A stretch of 64,000 nucleotides of DNA from Halogeometricum rufum (GCF_900112175.1 NZ_FOYT01000001.1:1302001-1366000); one strand, 5' to 3'; shown: positions 1 to 8,760, numbered from the stretch's first letter. Notes: generated by a model not told the origin, from the letters alone. Translations and numbers: made by a program.

Positions 1-822
1 CTGCACCTTGTCGAACGGAATCGAGCCGTCGTACCGCTGGAGCAGGCCGCGTTCGTACTGGAGTTCGTCGGCCGACCGGACCAGTCGGAAGTCGTAGTAG
101 TTCACGACGGCGACGGCCGCACCGGCCACCCACGAGACGAGGACGGCGAGGAAGACTAGGACGAACACGCCGAGGACGACGACGAGCGGACCCATGCTCG
201 CGGGGAAGAACGAGGTGACGACGGTGAGCGAGCCCGAGAAGAGGACGAACAGGATGCCGGGCACGCGGAAGTCGAACGAGAGCGCGCCGAGGATGCCGAG
301 TTCGCGCCCCTCCAGTTCGAACAGCAGTTCGGAGGCCGGTTCGGCCGCCTCCTCGCCGGCCGCCTCGCCGCGTTTCAGCCGGCCGAGTTCTCGCTGGAGT
401 CGCTTGGCCTCCTCGAACGAGACGAACCGGAGTCGCGCCTCCGTCTGCCCCCCACCGGCCGTCTCGAAGGAGACGGCGGCGATACCCATGGCTCGCTGGA
501 CGACGTTGCGCGAGATGTCCACGTTCTGGATGCGTCGGAGGGGAATCTCGCGGTTCCGGCGGGCGAAGACGCCCGACTCGATGTCGAACGTGTCCGCCGT
601 GAGTTCGTAGGTGAACCGGCGGTAGTGGGCGAACTCGTAGGCGACGAAGACGATGGCGACGAGGCTCGCCAGTCCGAGGAGGACCAGCGGACCGGCGATG
701 CCGACGACGGGGAGGCTGAACCCGCCGGTGGCGAGGGCGAACGCGAGGGCGGCGATGATGCTCCCCCCTCGCTGGAGGACGCGGTAGGGAACCGAGAGCG
801 GGGAGAGGTGCTGGGCGACCAT
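1..822 (-). CDS. PH domain membrane protein, YdbT-like (C-terminus cut by window edge)
   Basis: The frame is open from the ATG at 822 to the left edge, so 274 codons are visible and the C-terminus is missing. Two hydrophobic hairpins (about residues 22-62 and 178-220) each precede a basic, beta-rich segment typical of bacterial PH domains (bPH2); the first has the family-like stretch IPLRRIQNVDIS. This is the YdbT arrangement of repeated membrane hairpin plus PH domain. The start overlaps the stop of the YdbS-like gene upstream by one base (TGATG), so the pair is a coupled operon. YdbS/YdbT proteins are membrane proteins of poorly known function, and nothing here adds a specific role. Confidence 0.85.
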   Translation of the reverse strand, partial: MVAQHLSPLSVPYRVLQRGGSIIAALAFALATGGFSLPVVGIAGPLVLLGLASLVAIVFVAYEFAHYRRFTYELTADTFDIESGVFARRNREIPLRRIQNVDISRNVVQRAMGIAAVSFETAGGGQTEARLRFVSFEEAKRLQRELGRLKRGEAAGEEAAEPASELLFELEGRELGILGALSFDFRVPGILFVLFSGSLTVVTSFFPASMGPLVVVLGVFVLVFLAVLVSWVAGAAVAVVNYYDFRLVRSADELQYERGLLQRYDGSIPFDKVQ

Positions 823-1289
823 CAGACGGCGTCTTCGCCCTCCGACCGGATGGCGAGGCGCTTCAGTCGTTCGCGGAGGTCGTCCGCGCCGTCGGCGGTG
901 AGTCCCGGCACAGACACGTCCGCGCCGCGCGACCCGGCGGTGTAGACGACGGTGCTCGCCAGTCCGACCAGACGCTCTACCGGACCGCGCGAGGAGTCGA
1001 CGTGCTGGATGCGGACGAACGGCACGACGGTCCGAACGCGCGTGAAGACGCCGCGTTCGAGGTACAGAGAGTCGTCGCGCACCTCGTAGCGCCACGAGCG
1101 GTAGCGGGCGACGGCGACGGTGGCGCCGAAGACGAACACGGCGGCGGCGGCGGCGTACGGGCTCCACGACGGGAGGAACGGCGGGGAGACGAACGTGACG
1201 ACGGCGAACAGCACCGCGCCGACGACGAGTGCACTCAGGGCCGCACTCCCGACCCAGAGCAGTTGGACGCGCGGGTCGAGCCGGTTCAT
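822..1289 (-). CDS. PH domain membrane protein, YdbS-like
   Basis: 155 residues. Two hydrophobic segments (about 10-33 and 39-60) are followed by one bPH2 domain with the motif VVPFVRIQHVDSSRGPVER, typical of YdbS-like proteins. It sits directly before the YdbT-like gene with a one-base overlap, the usual ydbST order, so the two products probably form one membrane complex. The ATG at 1289 is the only start in frame that keeps the first membrane segment. It overlaps the stop of a possible 21-codon leader frame by four bases (ATGA). Confidence 0.85.
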   Translation of the reverse strand: MNRLDPRVQLLWVGSAALSALVVGAVLFAVVTFVSPPFLPSWSPYAAAAAVFVFGATVAVARYRSWRYEVRDDSLYLERGVFTRVRTVVPFVRIQHVDSSRGPVERLVGLASTVVYTAGSRGADVSVPGLTADGADDLRERLKRLAIRSEGEDAV

Positions 1290-1351
1290 CGGTGGCGGCG
1301 GGCGGAGTCGGTCGACGGACGTGACGCCGGAGTGGAGCGGAGTCGCTTCAT
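1286..1351 (-). CDS. Possible 21-codon leader ORF of the ydbST-like operon
   Basis: ATG at 1351, stop TGA overlapping the start of the YdbS-like gene as ATGA. A TATA-like element (1374-1381) is centred 27 bases upstream of this ATG, the spacing expected if transcription starts at or next to it. The predicted peptide is basic (rich in R, S and P), unlike the acidic proteins of this genome, and resembles no family I know. It may be a real micro-protein, a coupling leader, or chance reading through a 62-base leader. Confidence 0.3.
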   Translation of the reverse strand: MKRLRSTPASRPSTDSARRHR

Positions 1352-1373
1352 GGTAGGGTCGTTCTCCGCCGGT

Positions 1374-1381
1374 GATAAATA
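1374..1381 (-). promoter_or_regulatory. TATA box of the ydbST-like operon
   Basis: The minus strand reads TATTTATC in an otherwise GC-rich region. Its centre is about 27 bases before the ATG at 1351 and about 89 before the YdbS-like ATG. Confidence 0.55.
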
Positions 1382-1451
1382 GGTGTGGCCACGCGACCGC
1401 GGTTCGGTGTGGGGGGTCGACGGAGCGGACCGGCGGCCGCCGCCGGCGAGT

Positions 1452-2225
1452 TCACAGCGACGCGATCAGGTGGGAGTCGACACGTCGGAGTGCCGTCTCG
1501 ACCACGTCGCGGAGGCGGGCGAGGGCGTCCAGCGCGGGGTACTCGACGGGGAGCGGCGCGTACAGGTAGGCGGTCACGTCGGGGACGTACCCCGTGAGTC
1601 GTTTGCGGTGGGTCTGCAGCGTCGCCTGCCGGTCGGCGGCCACCTCGTCCAGTCGGTCACGGACCGCGACTACCGACTCGCGGAGGCGGGCGAGTTCCGC
1701 GAACGACCGGTCCGACAGGGGCGTGTCGTCCAGCGACCGGAGCGTCTCCTCGGCCGACTCGACGGCCGTTCGCACCGCCGCAATCGACTCGGACTCCCCG
1801 TCGAGCAGCGAGCAGAACTCGTTTCGCTCGTCCATCGCCGCCGTCGCCCCGGCGACGAGCGCCTGTCGGAGGTTCGGCGTGAGCGCCCCCGTTCCCGCTC
1901 CGGTCAGCGCCGCGGCGATGTCGTCGCCGAACTCGGCGGCCACGCTCTCCTCGTACTCGTCGCCGTACTCCTCCTCGTAGTGGGGAACCGCCATCACGGT
2001 CCGCTCGTACTCGCGTCGAATCGCGGTGAGCGACGGTGACGCGCCGGACTGCCCGAGCGTCTTCGTCGCCAGCGGACCGCCGGTCCGACCGCCGGCGGCG
2101 GTGGGGTGAACGTCCGTGACGGCCGAGCGGAACGCGCGGAACGCTTGGAGTTCGTCCACGGAGCGTCGACGCTCCCGCCGTATCAGTTGCGCCGCGTCCG
2201 CGAGGTGCGTCTCGACTACCGCCAT
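1452..2225 (-). CDS. Haloarchaeal helical protein, DUF7260-like
   Basis: 257 residues, mostly charged helix with no membrane segment or signal peptide. The N-terminal stretch LIRRERRRSVDELQAFRAF and the later long alpha-helical runs match what I remember of the haloarchaeal DUF7260 proteins, but this was not checked. Function unknown. The ATG at 2225 lies inside the end of the upstream metallophosphoesterase gene (10-base overlap), so the two are likely translated from one message. Reading further upstream in this frame only produces an arginine-rich shadow of the phosphoesterase gene. Confidence 0.7.
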   Translation of the reverse strand: MAVVETHLADAAQLIRRERRRSVDELQAFRAFRSAVTDVHPTAAGGRTGGPLATKTLGQSGASPSLTAIRREYERTVMAVPHYEEEYGDEYEESVAAEFGDDIAAALTGAGTGALTPNLRQALVAGATAAMDERNEFCSLLDGESESIAAVRTAVESAEETLRSLDDTPLSDRSFAELARLRESVVAVRDRLDEVAADRQATLQTHRKRLTGYVPDVTAYLYAPLPVEYPALDALARLRDVVETALRRVDSHLIASL

Positions 2226-3244
2226 CGAACCGCCCCCGGCACGTCGGCGCCGACGTCGGCGCGCGCGTCCGTCGCCCACTCGCACTCGTCCACGAGGGGG
2301 AAGTCCGCGAGGACGCCCCGGTCGGCGTGCGCGGCGATGCTCTGTCCGTGCGCGTTGCCGTTTCGCGCCAACAAGTGCGCCTCGGCCATCCCGTTCGGAC
2401 CGGCGAGCGGGACCATCCGTATCTCCGTGCCGAGGGGGCCGACGTCCATCAGCAGCGCGGCCTGCGGGAACGAGCACGTCGCGGGGGCGATGACCTCGCG
2501 GACGCCGTCCCGGCGTGCGGTCGCGGGCCAGTGGATGTGTCCCGAGAGGACGAGCGACGCGCCGCCCCGGGAGAGCGTCTCGACCATCCGGTCGGCGTCT
2601 CTGAGTTGGTAGAAGTCGCCGTCGGCGAACTGGCCGGTGTGTTCGCGCGGGTGGAACACGTTGTGGTGCATCGCGACGATTGGCGTCTCCGCCGCGGCCA
2701 GTTTCTCGTCCAACCAGGCGCGGTGCGCCTCGGGGACGAGTCCCTCGTGGGAGTCGTACAGTTCGCCGTCGCCGCTGGCGCTGTCCAGACCGAGAACGTC
2801 CACGCCGCCGACGCTCACGTGGAACGGGAATTCGCCGCGGGCGTAGCGCTCGCCGAACGCCGTCGAGGACGGCGTCTCGTAGTCGTCCCACTTCTTCGGA
2901 ACGTCGTGGTTGCCGGGCACGGAGCAGAACGGCGCGTCCAGGCCGGCGAGGAGTTCGTCCGCGCAGTCGAACTCCTCGGGCCGGCCGTCCCTCGTCAGGT
3001 CGCCCAGACCGAGCGTCGCGTCCACGTTCAGGTCGTTGATGGCGTCGACGGCCGCCCGGAGGCGCGTCTCGGTCCGGTGGTACGCTTTCCACGTCCCCGT
3101 CGCCGTCGGCGTGAGATGGGGGTCGGAGACGACGGCGATTCGCGTCCGGGTGTGGGAGGCGGGCCGTCGAAGGCGCGCGAGGAGCGGACCTGCGTCCCGG
3201 CCGGCCGGCGTCCGGCCGGTCGCGTCGTCGAACCGGCCGGTCAT
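2216..3244 (-). CDS. Calcineurin-like metallophosphoesterase
   Basis: 342 residues. All signature metal-binding blocks of the calcineurin-like phosphoesterase fold are present: DPH (41-43), GDLT (81-84), GNHD (111-114), MHHN (192-195) and GHIH (235-238). The protein should be a soluble dinuclear-metal phosphodiesterase or phosphatase; the substrate cannot be told. The ATG overlaps the stop of a 42-codon gene upstream (ATGA), and the 3' end overlaps the DUF7260-like gene, giving a compact three-gene operon. The first 35 residues are rich in R, T and G and may be flexible. Confidence 0.9.
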   Translation of the reverse strand: MTGRFDDATGRTPAGRDAGPLLARLRRPASHTRTRIAVVSDPHLTPTATGTWKAYHRTETRLRAAVDAINDLNVDATLGLGDLTRDGRPEEFDCADELLAGLDAPFCSVPGNHDVPKKWDDYETPSSTAFGERYARGEFPFHVSVGGVDVLGLDSASGDGELYDSHEGLVPEAHRAWLDEKLAAAETPIVAMHHNVFHPREHTGQFADGDFYQLRDADRMVETLSRGGASLVLSGHIHWPATARRDGVREVIAPATCSFPQAALLMDVGPLGTEIRMVPLAGPNGMAEAHLLARNGNAHGQSIAAHADRGVLADFPLVDECEWATDARADVGADVPGAVRWR

Positions 3245-3369
3245 CGTTCGACGGTGCGGGTGACTGTTCCCAGCGCCGTGTCTCGATGGACGACGATGCG
3301 TCCGTCTCGCGCGCAGAACTCGATGGTCAGCGGGGCGTCTTCGTCGGCGGTGTGGTCGTCCCCTGGCAT
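3241..3369 (-). CDS. 42-residue protein coupled to the metallophosphoesterase
   Basis: Small frame from ATG 3369 to a TGA that overlaps the phosphoesterase ATG by four bases. The product is acidic at its N-terminus and has a core IEFCARDGRIVVHRD that looks like a short beta hairpin. An AT-rich TATA-like element lies about 32 bases before the ATG, so this would be the first gene of the operon. I do not recognise the family. The coupled overlap and the promoter position are the main support. Confidence 0.6.
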   Translation of the reverse strand: MPGDDHTADEDAPLTIEFCARDGRIVVHRDTALGTVTRTVER

Positions 3370-3396
3370 CTCGTCCGACGGTGCGACCGCTCTCGG

Positions 3397-3405
3397 AATA
3401 AAAAT
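3397..3405 (-). promoter_or_regulatory. TATA-like element of the phosphoesterase operon
   Basis: The minus strand reads TATTTTTAT at 3405-3397. It is centred about 32 bases before the ATG at 3369, giving a leader of only a few bases. A second AT tract (about 3413-3422) lies further upstream. Confidence 0.45.
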
Positions 3406-3466
3406 ACCGGACAGATTATATATTCTGTGCTATACTTCTATATCTTCTTGGTATCTCTCGGTAGTC

Positions 3467-3925
3467 TCAATAGAGAGCGACGTCGGAGGCGAGGAGGCCG
3501 GCGTCCACGAGGAGGAGGACGCCGACGACGGCCGCCGCGCGGAAGACGCCCATCGCGTTCCGTGCGGGCGACCGGACGCGCTTCTCCTGCAGGCCCTCGA
3601 CGAGGCGGCTCCGTCCGATTTCGACGAGTGCGGAGAGCACCAGCCACAGGAGGAGCATCGCGAGGACGAGGTGGCCGCGACTGGAGTTCAGGAGCAAGTC
3701 GAACGTGTAGCCGGTGCCGGCCATGTGGCCGCCGGTGAGGAACATCACGACGGACGCGGCGCGGGACCCGTAGACGAGTCTGTCGGCGAACGTCTCTAAC
3801 GGCGCGGCGTCGAGTGACCCGTCGAGTGCGGCGGGCAACACGACGCCGGCGACGAACACGACGCTTCCGACCCAGAGCGCTCCGGTGAGAACGTGCAACG
3901 TGGTCATCACGGTGTCGAGTACCAT
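3467..3925 (-). CDS. CopD-like four-helix membrane protein
   Basis: 152 residues with four hydrophobic helices. The start LHVLTGALWVGSVVFVAGVV and the later HMAGTGYTF region resemble haloarchaeal CopD/DUF2269-type proteins, which are linked by homology to copper uptake or cytochrome-related membrane proteins. There is no obvious copper chaperone partner nearby. A GGAGG-like ribosome site lies a few bases before the ATG at 3925; an internal ATG seven codons in is an alternative start. The ligand is unknown. Confidence 0.7.
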   Translation of the reverse strand: MVLDTVMTTLHVLTGALWVGSVVFVAGVVLPAALDGSLDAAPLETFADRLVYGSRAASVVMFLTGGHMAGTGYTFDLLLNSSRGHLVLAMLLLWLVLSALVEIGRSRLVEGLQEKRVRSPARNAMGVFRAAAVVGVLLLVDAGLLASDVALY

Positions 3926-4083
3926 ATCCTCCCCTGCGTCCGTCGTCGCTTGAAACCCGGCGGTTTCGCTCCGTCGTCGTCGGGTTCGAACGGGTACGGT
4001 GAGACGGTCGAAGCTACGTTCGAGGAGATGGCCGCGGAGACGGGTCGGGACTGAGTCCGCGACGCAGTCACCGTCGCGCGCCG

Positions 4084-4797
4084 TCAGTCTCCGACCCGGT
4101 GGATGCGGCCGGCGGTCACGTCCGTCCCGGGGGAGTAGTGCAGGACCGGGTCGCCGGCCGGTCGGTCGAACCCGTTGGCCGCGAACAGCGTGTTCGACCG
4201 GAGGTCGGCCGTCGCCTCCTGCAACGGCCACGGCGGGTGCGCGATGTCGCCGTAGTAGAGGCGGCGGCCGGCCGTGTAGAAGCGGTAGTTCTCCGTCAGG
4301 AAGTGTTCGAGCGTGCCGGGGTCCGGGACGAACGTCTCGCCGACGGGTTCGTACGTCGCGTCGAAGTGCGCCGGCGACGCGCCGCGGTGCGTGCGGTGAC
4401 TGACGAACTCGACGGCGTCGCCGTCGGTCCGGACGCGCATCTCCGCCCGGTAGTACGGCAGGGCGAACAGCCACCGCGCGACGGGGACGCCGACTCTGTC
4501 GTCGGCGTCGAGGTTGAAGAAGAACACCGCGTGGTCGTCCGCGCCCGGTCGTTCCACGTACGTCCGGAGGTTCAACTCCGGGAAGGAGAGCCCGAACGGC
4601 GCGCCGCGCGGGCGGATGTCCTCCATCACGAAGGCGACGACGCCCAACCACGCCCGGCCGTCGTACGTCGCGACGTCCAGTCCGGCGGGGAGGCGGTCGG
4701 CCACCGTCTCCGGAGGGACGTCCCAGTGGGCGAACAGGGCGTCGCGCCACCGCATCTGCAACAAGTCGCCGCCGAGGAGGGCGTCTCCAGAGCGCAT
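4084..4797 (-). CDS. DUF2071 (YqjF-like) family protein
   Basis: 237 residues. The family features are clear: an N-terminal segment with HWDVPPETVADRLPAGL, the block WLGVVAFVMEDIRP, and FPELNLRTYV. DUF2071/YqjF proteins have an acetoacetate-decarboxylase-like fold and no settled role. The gene stands alone on the minus strand, about 120 bases downstream of the inositol-phosphatase-family gene, so co-transcription is possible but not shown. Confidence 0.85.
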   Translation of the reverse strand: MRSGDALLGGDLLQMRWRDALFAHWDVPPETVADRLPAGLDVATYDGRAWLGVVAFVMEDIRPRGAPFGLSFPELNLRTYVERPGADDHAVFFFNLDADDRVGVPVARWLFALPYYRAEMRVRTDGDAVEFVSHRTHRGASPAHFDATYEPVGETFVPDPGTLEHFLTENYRFYTAGRRLYYGDIAHPPWPLQEATADLRSNTLFAANGFDRPAGDPVLHYSPGTDVTAGRIHRVGD

Positions 4798-4918
4798 GTT
4801 CGACGGTCAGGACCGCGCGCACTTGCCCCTTTCTCCGTCGTCGTCTCGTCGTCCTCTCGCATCTCGCCGCTCTCGTCGCTCTCACCGCTCCCGTCTGCTA
4901 GGGTCCTCGACACCCCCC

Positions 4919-5731
4919 TCAGTCGAGGACGGCCGCGGCGACGTCGTGGAGGGCCGTCGCCGTCTCCTCGTCCGTCGCGCCGACGTAGAGTCCGTCCGAC
5001 CCGTTCCCGTGCGAGACGACGCCGCTCTCGGCGGCGAGGAGTTCGCCCGCGTGCTGTTCGTACACGTCCGGGTGGAAGCAGACGATGCCCTCCAGTCCGC
5101 CGCGGGCGAGCAGTCCCCAGTCCACCGTCGGCGCCCACGTCGAGACGACGCGCTTGACCCGGTCGTCGACCGCCGACTCGATTCGCTCGGCCGTCGCCGT
5201 GAGGTCCGGGTCGCGGACGGCGGGGAGGCCGAGGACGAACGAGACGGTGCCGTGTTCGAGGGGTACGTCGCTGTCGGCCGAGAGGGGGGCGCCGTTCACC
5301 GTCGCGCCCGCGCCGCGGCGGGCGACGTAGGTGGAGTCCGGAAGGGGTTCGTGGATAGCCGCGACGACGGGGTCGCCGTCGCGGAGGACGGCCGCGGCGG
5401 TGGCGAACGCCGGGAGTCCGGAGGCGAAGTTGTTCGTGCCGTCGAGGGGGTCGACGACCCACTCGTACCGGTGGTCGCCGTTCCGCCCGGACTCCTCGCC
5501 GTGGACGGCGTGGTCCGGGAACGCCCCGCGGACCACGTCGAGGACGCGGGCCTCGGCCGCGCGGTCCGCGTCGGTCTTCACGTCGTCGTTGCCGTACTCG
5601 CCCGCGACGTGGCCGTCGCGGAAGGCGTCTTCGAGGTAGTCGCCGCCGGCGCGGACGGCGCGCGTGGCGACGTCCGCCAACGCGTCGAGGGTCGGGTCGT
5701 CCGCGTCGGAGGGGGTGGAGGAGTCGCTCAT
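4919..5731 (-). CDS. Inositol monophosphatase family phosphatase
   Basis: 270 residues. The metal-binding signatures of the Li-sensitive phosphatase superfamily are present: GEE (78-80) and DPLDGTN (94-100). Archaeal members hydrolyse inositol phosphate, fructose-1,6-bisphosphate or PAP; the sequence does not decide which. The ATG at 5731 gives the usual length. An in-frame start at 5890 would add an arginine-rich, unfamily-like extension that overlaps the divergent peptidase start, so I rejected it. Transcribed divergently from the S9 peptidase. Confidence 0.88.
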   Translation of the reverse strand: MSDSSTPSDADDPTLDALADVATRAVRAGGDYLEDAFRDGHVAGEYGNDDVKTDADRAAEARVLDVVRGAFPDHAVHGEESGRNGDHRYEWVVDPLDGTNNFASGLPAFATAAAVLRDGDPVVAAIHEPLPDSTYVARRGAGATVNGAPLSADSDVPLEHGTVSFVLGLPAVRDPDLTATAERIESAVDDRVKRVVSTWAPTVDWGLLARGGLEGIVCFHPDVYEQHAGELLAAESGVVSHGNGSDGLYVGATDEETATALHDVAAAVLD

Positions 5732-5888
5732 ACGCTCACTCCGCGGTGGGGGGGAAAGAGCCGTTCGGTTGCGCGGTGGCCGCGCCCTCTCGCCCGCCTC
5801 CCGTGACCGCCGCGGCACTCTCCCCGCCCCGGCGCGCACCTTCCGGTTGGCGAACGTACTTTGTCCGGGCGACGGCAGTTGACACGAC

Positions 5889-8150
5889 ATGGACCCGCTG
5901 CCAATCGAGACGTTCTACGACCTGACCGTCCTCTCGGACGTGGCGCTCTCGCCGTCGGGCGACCGGGCGGCGTTCGTCGCCGCCGAGTTCGACCCCGACG
6001 CGGACGAACGGCTCTCGTCGCTGTTCGTCGTCCCGACCGACGGGAGTCGCGACCCCCACCGACTCACCCGGGTCGCCTCGGCGTCGAGTCCGGCGTGGGG
6101 GCCGGACGGCGACCGACTCGCCTTCCTCGCCGCCCGCGAGGAGGACGCCGCCCGGCGCGTCGGCCGCGACGAGGAGAGCGAAGACGAGTCGACGGCCGAC
6201 GCGGACGACGCCGCCGCCGACGAAGACGCCGACGACGCCGAACCGCCCGCGGACGAGGAGGAGGAACCGAAGACGCGGGTGTGGCTGTTCGACCTCGCCC
6301 GCGGCGGCGACGCCCGGCAGGTGACCGACTTCGAGGAGGGGGCGTCGGAGTTCGACTGGTCGCCCGACGGCGACCGGATGGTTGTCGCCGCGCGCGACCC
6401 GACCGACGAGGAACGCGACTACCTCGACGACCGGCGGGACGGCGGCCCCGTCGAGACGGAGCGATTGCAGCACAAACTCGACGGGTCGGGATTCCTCGAC
6501 ACCGTGACGACGTACCTGTTCGTCGTGGACGTCGAGACCGGTGCGGCGGACCGACTGGACGAGGCCCGCGGCGGCGGCGCGTTCCACGAACTGTCGGGCA
6601 CGACGCCCGCGTGGGGGCCGAACGACCGCATCGCGTACGCGGCCTACGAGGGCGACGACGGGGACGACACGTTCGTCCGCGACGTCTACTCCGTCCGACC
6701 GGACGGGTCGGCGAAGCGACGCCACACCGACGGCGAACTCACGGCGACGCTTCCGGCGTGGTCGCCCGACGGGGACCGACTCGCGTTCGTCGGCGGCGAC
6801 CCGGAGAACTGGTGTATCCCACAGCAACTGTACGTCGCCGACGCCGACGCCGGGGTTGCTCTCGACGCCGACGCCGACGACACCGACGCGGGAGACGACC
6901 ACGGGGGCGCGAGCGACGGTACGGACGACGCCGACGCCGCGTACCGGAGCGTCTCGGCGTCGCTCGACCGGACGCTCGCTCGCGGCGCGGACCCCCACTG
7001 GGCCGACGACGACACGCTCTACGCCCTCGTCGGCGACGAGGGGAAGACGCGCCCGGTGCGGTTCGACGCCGACGCGGACGCGCCCGAACGGACGTTCCCG
7101 GCCCAGGGTGACGACCGGGCCTGCCTCGCGTTCGAGACGGCCGAGGGGACCGTTCTCGCCCACCTCTCGCACCCGGGCGAGGGGTCGGACCTGTACGCGT
7201 TCGCCACCGACGCGGCGGACGCGGACCCGGCCCTCACCCGACTCACGGACCTGAACGCCGAGATCCGAGACGCGTACGAGATGCCGCAGGTACGGCGCGT
7301 CTCCTACGACAGCGACGGCGCCGAAATCGACGGCATCGTCTACGCGCCGCCGTCGTTCGACTTCGACGACCCCGACCCGCGTCCGCTGGTGGTCGCCATC
7401 CACGGCGGGCCCATCTCCTACGACGAACCCGTGTTCGACTTCACGCACGCGGTGTTCACCTCCCGCGACTACCTCGTGTTCCGCCCGAACTACCGCGGCG
7501 GGTCCTCCTACGGCCGCGAGTTCGCGGAAGTGCTCCGCGGCGAGTGGGGCACCGTCGAGGTGGACGACGTCGCCGCCGGCGCGCGCGCACTCGTCTCGCG
7601 CGGGTGGGCCGACGAGGACCGCGTCTTCGGCCACGGCTTCTCCTACGGCGGCATCGCGCAGGGCTACCTCGTCACGCAGTATCCGGACCTGCTGACCGCC
7701 GCCGCGCCCGAACACGGCATCTACGACCTGCGGTCGGCGTTCGGCACCGACGACAGTCACGTCTGGACGACGAACGACTACGGCGTCCCGTGGGAGAACG
7801 CCGACGCCTACGACGCCTCGTCGGCCATCACCGACGTGGGGAACCTCCGGACGCCCCTGCTGGTCGTCGCCGGCGGCGAGGACTGGCGCTGTCCGCCGTC
7901 CCAGTCCGAGCAACTGTACGTCAGCGCCAAGAAGCAGGGCGTCGAGGCGCGCTTCGTCCTCTACCCCGACGAACACCACAACGTCGGCGACCCGGACAGA
8001 GCGATTCACCGGCTGGCGGAGATAACCTCGTGGTACGAACGGCACGACCCGGCGGTCGAGTCTGCCGACGGGGACGAGGATACGGACGTGGACGGAAACG
8101 AGGACGTGGACGGCGAAGACGGAGCAGGCGGCCCGGACGGCGACGAGTAG
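5889..8150 (+). CDS. S9 family serine peptidase (acylaminoacyl-peptidase type)
   Basis: 753 residues. An N-terminal beta-propeller-like region with repeated SPDGDR blocks (to about residue 460) is followed by an alpha/beta-hydrolase domain. The catalytic triad is readable: Ser585 in GHGFSYGG, Asp665 in AGGEDWR and a His in DEHHN (696 or 697). The protein has no signal peptide, so it should be cytoplasmic and digest short or blocked peptides. Long acid-rich insertions at about 95-130 and 320-350 and an acidic C-terminal tail look like halophile adaptations in loops. A TATA-like ACTTTG lies about 27 bases before the ATG. Confidence 0.93.
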   Translation: MDPLPIETFYDLTVLSDVALSPSGDRAAFVAAEFDPDADERLSSLFVVPTDGSRDPHRLTRVASASSPAWGPDGDRLAFLAAREEDAARRVGRDEESEDESTADADDAAADEDADDAEPPADEEEEPKTRVWLFDLARGGDARQVTDFEEGASEFDWSPDGDRMVVAARDPTDEERDYLDDRRDGGPVETERLQHKLDGSGFLDTVTTYLFVVDVETGAADRLDEARGGGAFHELSGTTPAWGPNDRIAYAAYEGDDGDDTFVRDVYSVRPDGSAKRRHTDGELTATLPAWSPDGDRLAFVGGDPENWCIPQQLYVADADAGVALDADADDTDAGDDHGGASDGTDDADAAYRSVSASLDRTLARGADPHWADDDTLYALVGDEGKTRPVRFDADADAPERTFPAQGDDRACLAFETAEGTVLAHLSHPGEGSDLYAFATDAADADPALTRLTDLNAEIRDAYEMPQVRRVSYDSDGAEIDGIVYAPPSFDFDDPDPRPLVVAIHGGPISYDEPVFDFTHAVFTSRDYLVFRPNYRGGSSYGREFAEVLRGEWGTVEVDDVAAGARALVSRGWADEDRVFGHGFSYGGIAQGYLVTQYPDLLTAAAPEHGIYDLRSAFGTDDSHVWTTNDYGVPWENADAYDASSAITDVGNLRTPLLVVAGGEDWRCPPSQSEQLYVSAKKQGVEARFVLYPDEHHNVGDPDRAIHRLAEITSWYERHDPAVESADGDEDTDVDGNEDVDGEDGAGGPDGDE

Positions 8151-8199
8151 GCACCGCGACGCGCCCCGACTTTTTCGTTCTCGGCTCCGAGTTCGAAGT

Positions 8200-8715
8200 A
8201 TGGAGTTTCGCGTCGTCCACGGAGACATCGCACAGCAGACGGCGGACGCACTCGTGAACGCCGCGGGGACGAGCCTCCGGATGGGGTCGGGCGTCGCGGG
8301 CGCCCTCAGACGCGGCGGCGGACAGGAGTTGAACGAGGCGGCGATGGCCGAAGGCCCCGTCGACCTGGGCGCGGTGGCCGTCACCGACGCGTTCGGACTC
8401 GACGCCGACTACGTGATTCACGCCGCCGCGATGCCGCACTACGGCGACGGGCGGGCGACGGCAGACAGCATCCGCGACGCCGCGCACAACGCGTTGGAAC
8501 GCGCGGACGAACTCGGCTGCGAGTCGCTGGTGATGCCGGCGCTCGGGTGCGGCGTCGCCGGGTTCGCCCTCGAAGACGGCGCGCGCATCATCTGCGAGGT
8601 CATCGACGAGTACGAACCCGACTCGCTGTCGGACGTTCGGTTCGTCGCCTACGACGAGAGCGAGTACGAGACGATTCGCCGCGTCGCCGACGAGGTTCGC
8701 GGAGGGGCCGATTGA
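8200..8715 (+). CDS. Macro domain ADP-ribose-binding protein
   Basis: 171 residues forming a single macro domain. Hallmarks are GDI (8-10), DALVNAAGTSLRMGSGVAGAL (about 16-36) and the later GCGVAGF phosphate loop. Macro domains bind ADP-ribose or remove it from proteins, or process O-acetyl-ADP-ribose. The gene follows the S9 peptidase by about 50 bases on the same strand but has its own TATA-like ACTTTTTC about 27 bases before the ATG, so it is probably transcribed separately, without a leader. Confidence 0.92.
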   Translation: MEFRVVHGDIAQQTADALVNAAGTSLRMGSGVAGALRRGGGQELNEAAMAEGPVDLGAVAVTDAFGLDADYVIHAAAMPHYGDGRATADSIRDAAHNALERADELGCESLVMPALGCGVAGFALEDGARIICEVIDEYEPDSLSDVRFVAYDESEYETIRRVADEVRGGAD

Positions 8716-8760
8716 CTGACGTGGCGCGTCCGTTCCGCCGGCAGTCGGAGAAAAGTTGCG

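Noticed and set aside
5736-8384. Open frame of 882 codons on the minus strand opposite the S9 peptidase
   Set aside because: It is a GC-driven shadow: valine- and arginine-rich repeats, no family features, fully covered by the real plus-strand gene.
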